From Owenia fusiformis (taxonomy: Eukaryota > Annelida > Polychaeta > Sabellida > Oweniidae), in assembly GCA_903813345.2 (NCBI GenBank), contig CAIIXF020000004.1, forward strand, positions 18,585,513 to 18,649,512: a DNA stretch of 64,000 nucleotides, in the 5' to 3' direction. How positions within the stretch are numbered: position 1 is the stretch's first letter; each line of letters begins with the position of its first letter. Shown here piece by piece: positions 60,391 through 64,000 of the stretch. The notes beneath the pieces are model-generated. The model ran no database searches and was not told the DNA's origin. It saw nothing but the letters and a program-made list of their open reading frames with translations. A program made the translations under genes and the position numbers.

Positions 60391-61073
60391 CATGCCCGTA
60401 GCCAGCTTTTTGTAAGGGGGGGGGGCTCGAACCCCCATCCCCCTCCCCCCTGCAACCCCCCCCCCCCCCCAAAAAAAAATTCCCCATGCTAAACCAAGCC
60501 CCTTTGTGTTGTAAAGGACAGTGGGGGATCCGGAAGCTAACAAAGGGGGACCCACATTTCAAGTCAGTAAAAAAATATCCACGCTCTCACGGAAAAACTT
60601 TTTAGGGCCCTAAAATCAAAATTTGGGCCAAAATTTAGAAGATCTATGGCACGTTTTTTGAAAATTTGGCCTAACATTGAAAAAGTAAGGCCCAAAAAGG
60701 TCAAGTAATGCCCAAAAAGGCCTACTAAAGAGGCCCTACTATATTTTGGGCCAACATTTTTCTCCCATACCCATATCCCCCCCTGGAACCGCCAGAAGGC
60801 TATGTTTAACAAAACATAAAGAACGATCCTAAAAACACAGAGGGAAAGGGGCCCAAATATGACCGCAAAAATTGGGCCAAATTTTGAAAAATAATGCCCA
60901 AACAATGCACAGTAATGCCAGTTTTTTAATCTTAATTGCCCAGTGAATGTGGGGAAGAGCAAGTTTTTCTTCAAGGAAGCAAAAGGTAGGTCCACATTTT
61001 TTTAGGGAGATATCAGGGGGGGCTCGTATGAGCCCCCCGAGCCCCCCGAGCCCCCCCCCTGGCTACGGGCCTG
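60391..61073. mobile_element. 683-bp TIR element, CAKGCCCGTAGCCAG ends with G/C runs
   Basis: CATGCCCGTAGCCAG at 60391 is mirrored by CTGGCTACGGGCCTG ending at 61073. Both ends continue into runs of G or C and a GGGGGCTCG block. ATACT flanks both sides (60386-60390 and 61074-61078). The interior repeats 'ggcccaaaa(a)' and 'aatgcccaaa' words. The 143-codon minus frame (60564-60995) and two shorter ones are repeat-driven and have no known domain. It is a non-autonomous DNA element. Confidence 0.85.
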
Positions 61074-61078
61074 ATACT

Positions 61079-62639
61079 GAGGTTCTAGGTACATAATGCG
61101 CAGGGATATCTAGATTATGTAGGAAGCGGGGTAGATATTTTCTGTATCTGTTGCGCTAGCTCAGATTCGGGAAATACAGCTGTATCGATCCATCCAGGTG
61201 TAAAAGGGTAGGAGGTCCTCTCAAATTATGGTCCTACTCTCCATGGATTTATATGGTGACTTCAATACAACTCTTTCCCTCATTATCTTATACGCAATCA
61301 GGGCCAGTAAGGGCCGTTAATAAAGGGGACCATAATCCCTGGGGGACCATCATTTCTTTCACATATTTACTATTTTTGGAAAGGTTATTGAAAATGAAGT
61401 TAATGTTACAAAAGTGTAATTTTTAAATTTTGGAATCTAAAAAGGTAATCGCCCTCGCTCCTTCGGGAAATACACATATTTCCCTCGGGATAAAACCTGT
61501 ATCCGATAAACCTCCCAGTACATAACCCTTGTATACCAAGTAACCATGGGCTAATTAATTTTCATTCTTTCTTACACTAGATATGTGCCAGCATATGTCT
61601 TTTAACATTGCATTGTTTAACAAATGCATAGTGACTTACAAGCAACATGTACTGCGTTGAATACTGATGACATATTGAAAATTGTGTATTTCCAGTTGAA
61701 ATATTTCAATACAAGTCTATGTTATAACACAAGGCGCACGTAGGGACATAAATCTGATAATTGAAACAACGGAAGTGAAATAAGATACAATCATAATGAT
61801 CCATATTGCAATCATCATTATAACACAATAGGACATATTGGAACACTATACAGCATGAATTAATACAACCCATGACTGGATGGGTTTTGTTACGTTCCCC
61901 AACAACCACAGGTTATCTTTACGAACCAGTTCCCAGTTAATGAGCTGTTCATTCTCTACTTGCCCTGTTGGTATAGGTCATTGGTTTTTTGCAATAAGTA
62001 GATTTTCTTCTTATTAGGAAGCATATTCATAATAGCTGGAGGTGAAACCCGTGTACTTGGGCATGAATATTCCTAAGGCATGTTAAACTCAGAATAAAAT
62101 AACTAAGTTTGATCTAAAATGTTTGTTATTGTCGCTGTTGTTACTCATGAATATAATATACATGTAGCATACTTTTCTATAAATGGTGTGATATTTCAAT
62201 ATAACATTAAAGGGTAGCTTACACAGGGCATGGTATTTTGGTGGATCATTTAAAAAGTACTTTAGGGTGTGGCATTTTGATATACCATATAAAAGGTAAC
62301 CTGAATTCTAGAGGTACTTGTGGTATTTTAGGTTATGAAATGAACTTACCCGCAACAACTTTCAAATTGGTATCCAGATTTCAGAATAATGGATTCGGCT
62401 GAAAGGAAAAACAAAATAGGATAGAATACGACCTGGTATAATCAAATAGTAATCAATCTATCAACATTAAATATGGCGATTTGATCAGGTTATTTTTTCA
62501 CCAGTAAGGCTTGTTATACTGTATGTTCCTATCAACATTTTGTGTGAAGACGTTTCCGATTTCCATGACTTCGATCATTTACTGTACATAATGTATACTG
62601 CATTTATACATTAGTTCAGCTGATAATTATCAATCATTT
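61079..62639. other. Interval without recognised gene
   Basis: A 67-codon minus frame (61706-61909) has no recognisable features. No long repeats were seen. Confidence 0.35.
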
Positions 62640-64000
62640 TCGGTTTAACAATTGTATTAAGAAATTAAATAAGGAATTGAATAACCTACAGTTTTTGAAT
62701 GAAAGAAACGACCTAAATTTTTCTTCAAAAGTTAAAGCAATAGAGAACCTTTTCAAAATCTGGAACTGGAGAAATTTAAGCCTGATTGGAAAAATACAAT
62801 AATCAAAGCCATTGCAATATCAAAACTAACATACCTTGCATCAACTATTCTCGTTTGAACAAGTGCAAAACCTTATTAATTCTTTTATGTGGAACGGAAA
62901 ACCACCCCTGATCAGTAATTATACGACAATAGGAGAAATAGAAAATGGAGGAATCAAAACCATTTATTTCGATTCACAGATAAAAACGTTACAAATACAA
63001 TGGGTGAAGCGATTATATAACAAAAGCTAAATGAAAACTTTTTTTCGACAAATTATTGCCTAATCTCGACCCGAAAGAAATATTTCAAGCAAAATTTAAA
63101 AATGACGCCTTTCCACCTTTTATCTCTCAATTATGAAAACCTGGAGCAAAGTTCACAATGATGAAACCTATGATATAACTACAATAACAACCATTTGGAA
63201 GAATAAATGGTTAACAATAAATATCAAAACAGTAAATTACACTAATTGGAAAACACGAGGCGTAAAACAAATTAAAAATCTTATAAAATAAAACGGAGAA
63301 CAACTAGGATACGAAGATTTCATTCAGAAGTACAATATCACTACGCCTTTTGTAACATATTATGGCATGCAATCCCAAGAAATTGGAAAACGCTTTTGCG
63401 AAATAAAAAAGAAAATATTAAAATTCTAGGAGCAAATGACATTCAAGTAAAAAATCTATGATAAATATAAAACACATCACCACAAAACAAATATACTGGT
63501 ATATCATAAAATACATTTTTAAAGAACCAACAGGGAAACGATATTTCAACGCTAAATACTATCTCTCCGAACAGGAATGGAAATCAACTTTTAGATTACC
63601 CTTTGAAGTAGCCCGTGAGCCAAAAATACAAAGCTTTTAATATAAACTCCTATTAAACCTCACGCCATGCAATCTACTTCTGTTTAATAAAAAAAATCTC
63701 TGCATCAAACTTAAATGCGAATGTAACCTTGGCCAAATTGACGATACTCTTCATTTTTACATAGATTGCCCAACAGTAGTGAACTTCTGGAATGACATGT
63801 CATTTTTTTCAATAACATTCATTTAAACAATAGGGAAATACTACTAGGCATCACAAATAATCCCAAAAATTACAACAAATCTGTACTGAACTATTGCCTA
63901 CTCTACAGAATATCAACAGAAAATCAGACTAGGCCACTCTTTATTAGAAAATGGAATTCTATTCTTAACAAACCAGAGATACGATTTTAACAAAAAAACT
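62640..64000 (+). mobile_element. Decayed L1/Tx1-like LINE ORF2, C-terminal third, runs off the window
   Basis: Pieces in order are IIKAIAISKLTYLASTI (about 62796), FMWNGKPP and ENGGIKTIYFDSQIKTLQIQ then WVKRLYNKS (62836-63030). Next come TTKQIYWYIIKYIFKEPTGK and WKSTFRLPFEVAREPKIQSF (63458-63640). Finally a Cys block, CECNLGQIDDTLHFYIDCPT then VVNFWNDM (about 63715-63800). This is the RT thumb and C-terminal zinc-knuckle order of L1-clade elements (WNGK, GGLK, WVKRL, LPF...KLQSF, C.C...DT..HF...C). Many stops and frame changes make it inactive. The 3' end is beyond 64000. Confidence 0.8.

Noticed and set aside
60564-60995. 143-residue hydrophobic minus-strand frame
   Set aside because: It lies wholly inside the TIR element 60391-61073, and its composition comes from repeated GGCCCAAAA words. 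No start context or family was recognised.

Overview
This is a eukaryotic (animal) nuclear window, strongly AT-rich and almost entirely non-coding. One intact gene is visible: an intronless class A (rhodopsin-type) GPCR on the minus strand at 27232-28341, with features of the melanocortin/EDG/cannabinoid (MECA) group. The mix of decayed LINEs, many foldback/MITE-like DNA elements, GC-rich transposon ends, long minisatellites and an intronless orphan GPCR suggests a marine invertebrate, possibly a lophotrochozoan. No single feature fixes the phylum.

Layout. 1-435: LINE 3' end. 609-1644: MITE with long TIRs. 1793-6330: a 4.5-kb foldback structure whose arms contain ~170-bp subrepeats; its centre holds a decayed reading frame with EEAD, SDVV and GCDVTS motifs. 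6.9-10.4 kb: diverged repeats and one short Cys-rich exon candidate (9459). 11110-13268: possible mariner-type end pair. 15112-19582: a complete, young LTR retrotransposon without gag or pol, with 673-bp LTRs, a tRNA-His-type primer site and a TSD. 19959-21548: about 36 copies of a 44-bp minisatellite. 25654-26250: foldback MITE, with a relative at 32850. 27232-28341: the GPCR. 29.0-30.0 kb: decayed LINE. 30250-31034: 60-bp minisatellite. 33.4-36.2 kb: CpG-bearing TIR element, a near-palindromic foldback and a degenerate minisatellite. 37.5-40.7 kb: array of ~331-bp monomers split by two insertions, one of them a mariner-like element with an identifiable empty site. 42.5-46.7 kb: further TIR elements, hairpins and a 63-bp minisatellite. 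47.26-49.89 kb: several repeat blocks bracketed by an inverted repeat. 53.7-54.2 kb: LINE 3' end. 55.2-55.6 kb: decayed ORF1-like frames. 58.4 kb: tRNA-like sequence. 58864-59356: retroposon with an exact 11-bp TSD and poly(A). 60391-61073: TIR element with C/G-tract ends. 62.64-64.0 kb: decayed L1/Tx1-like LINE running off the window.

The genes do not form a functional system. The window is best read as a layered record of transposition, with nested insertions and local tandem amplification around one receptor gene. All repeat boundaries, copy numbers and mismatch counts were read by eye.
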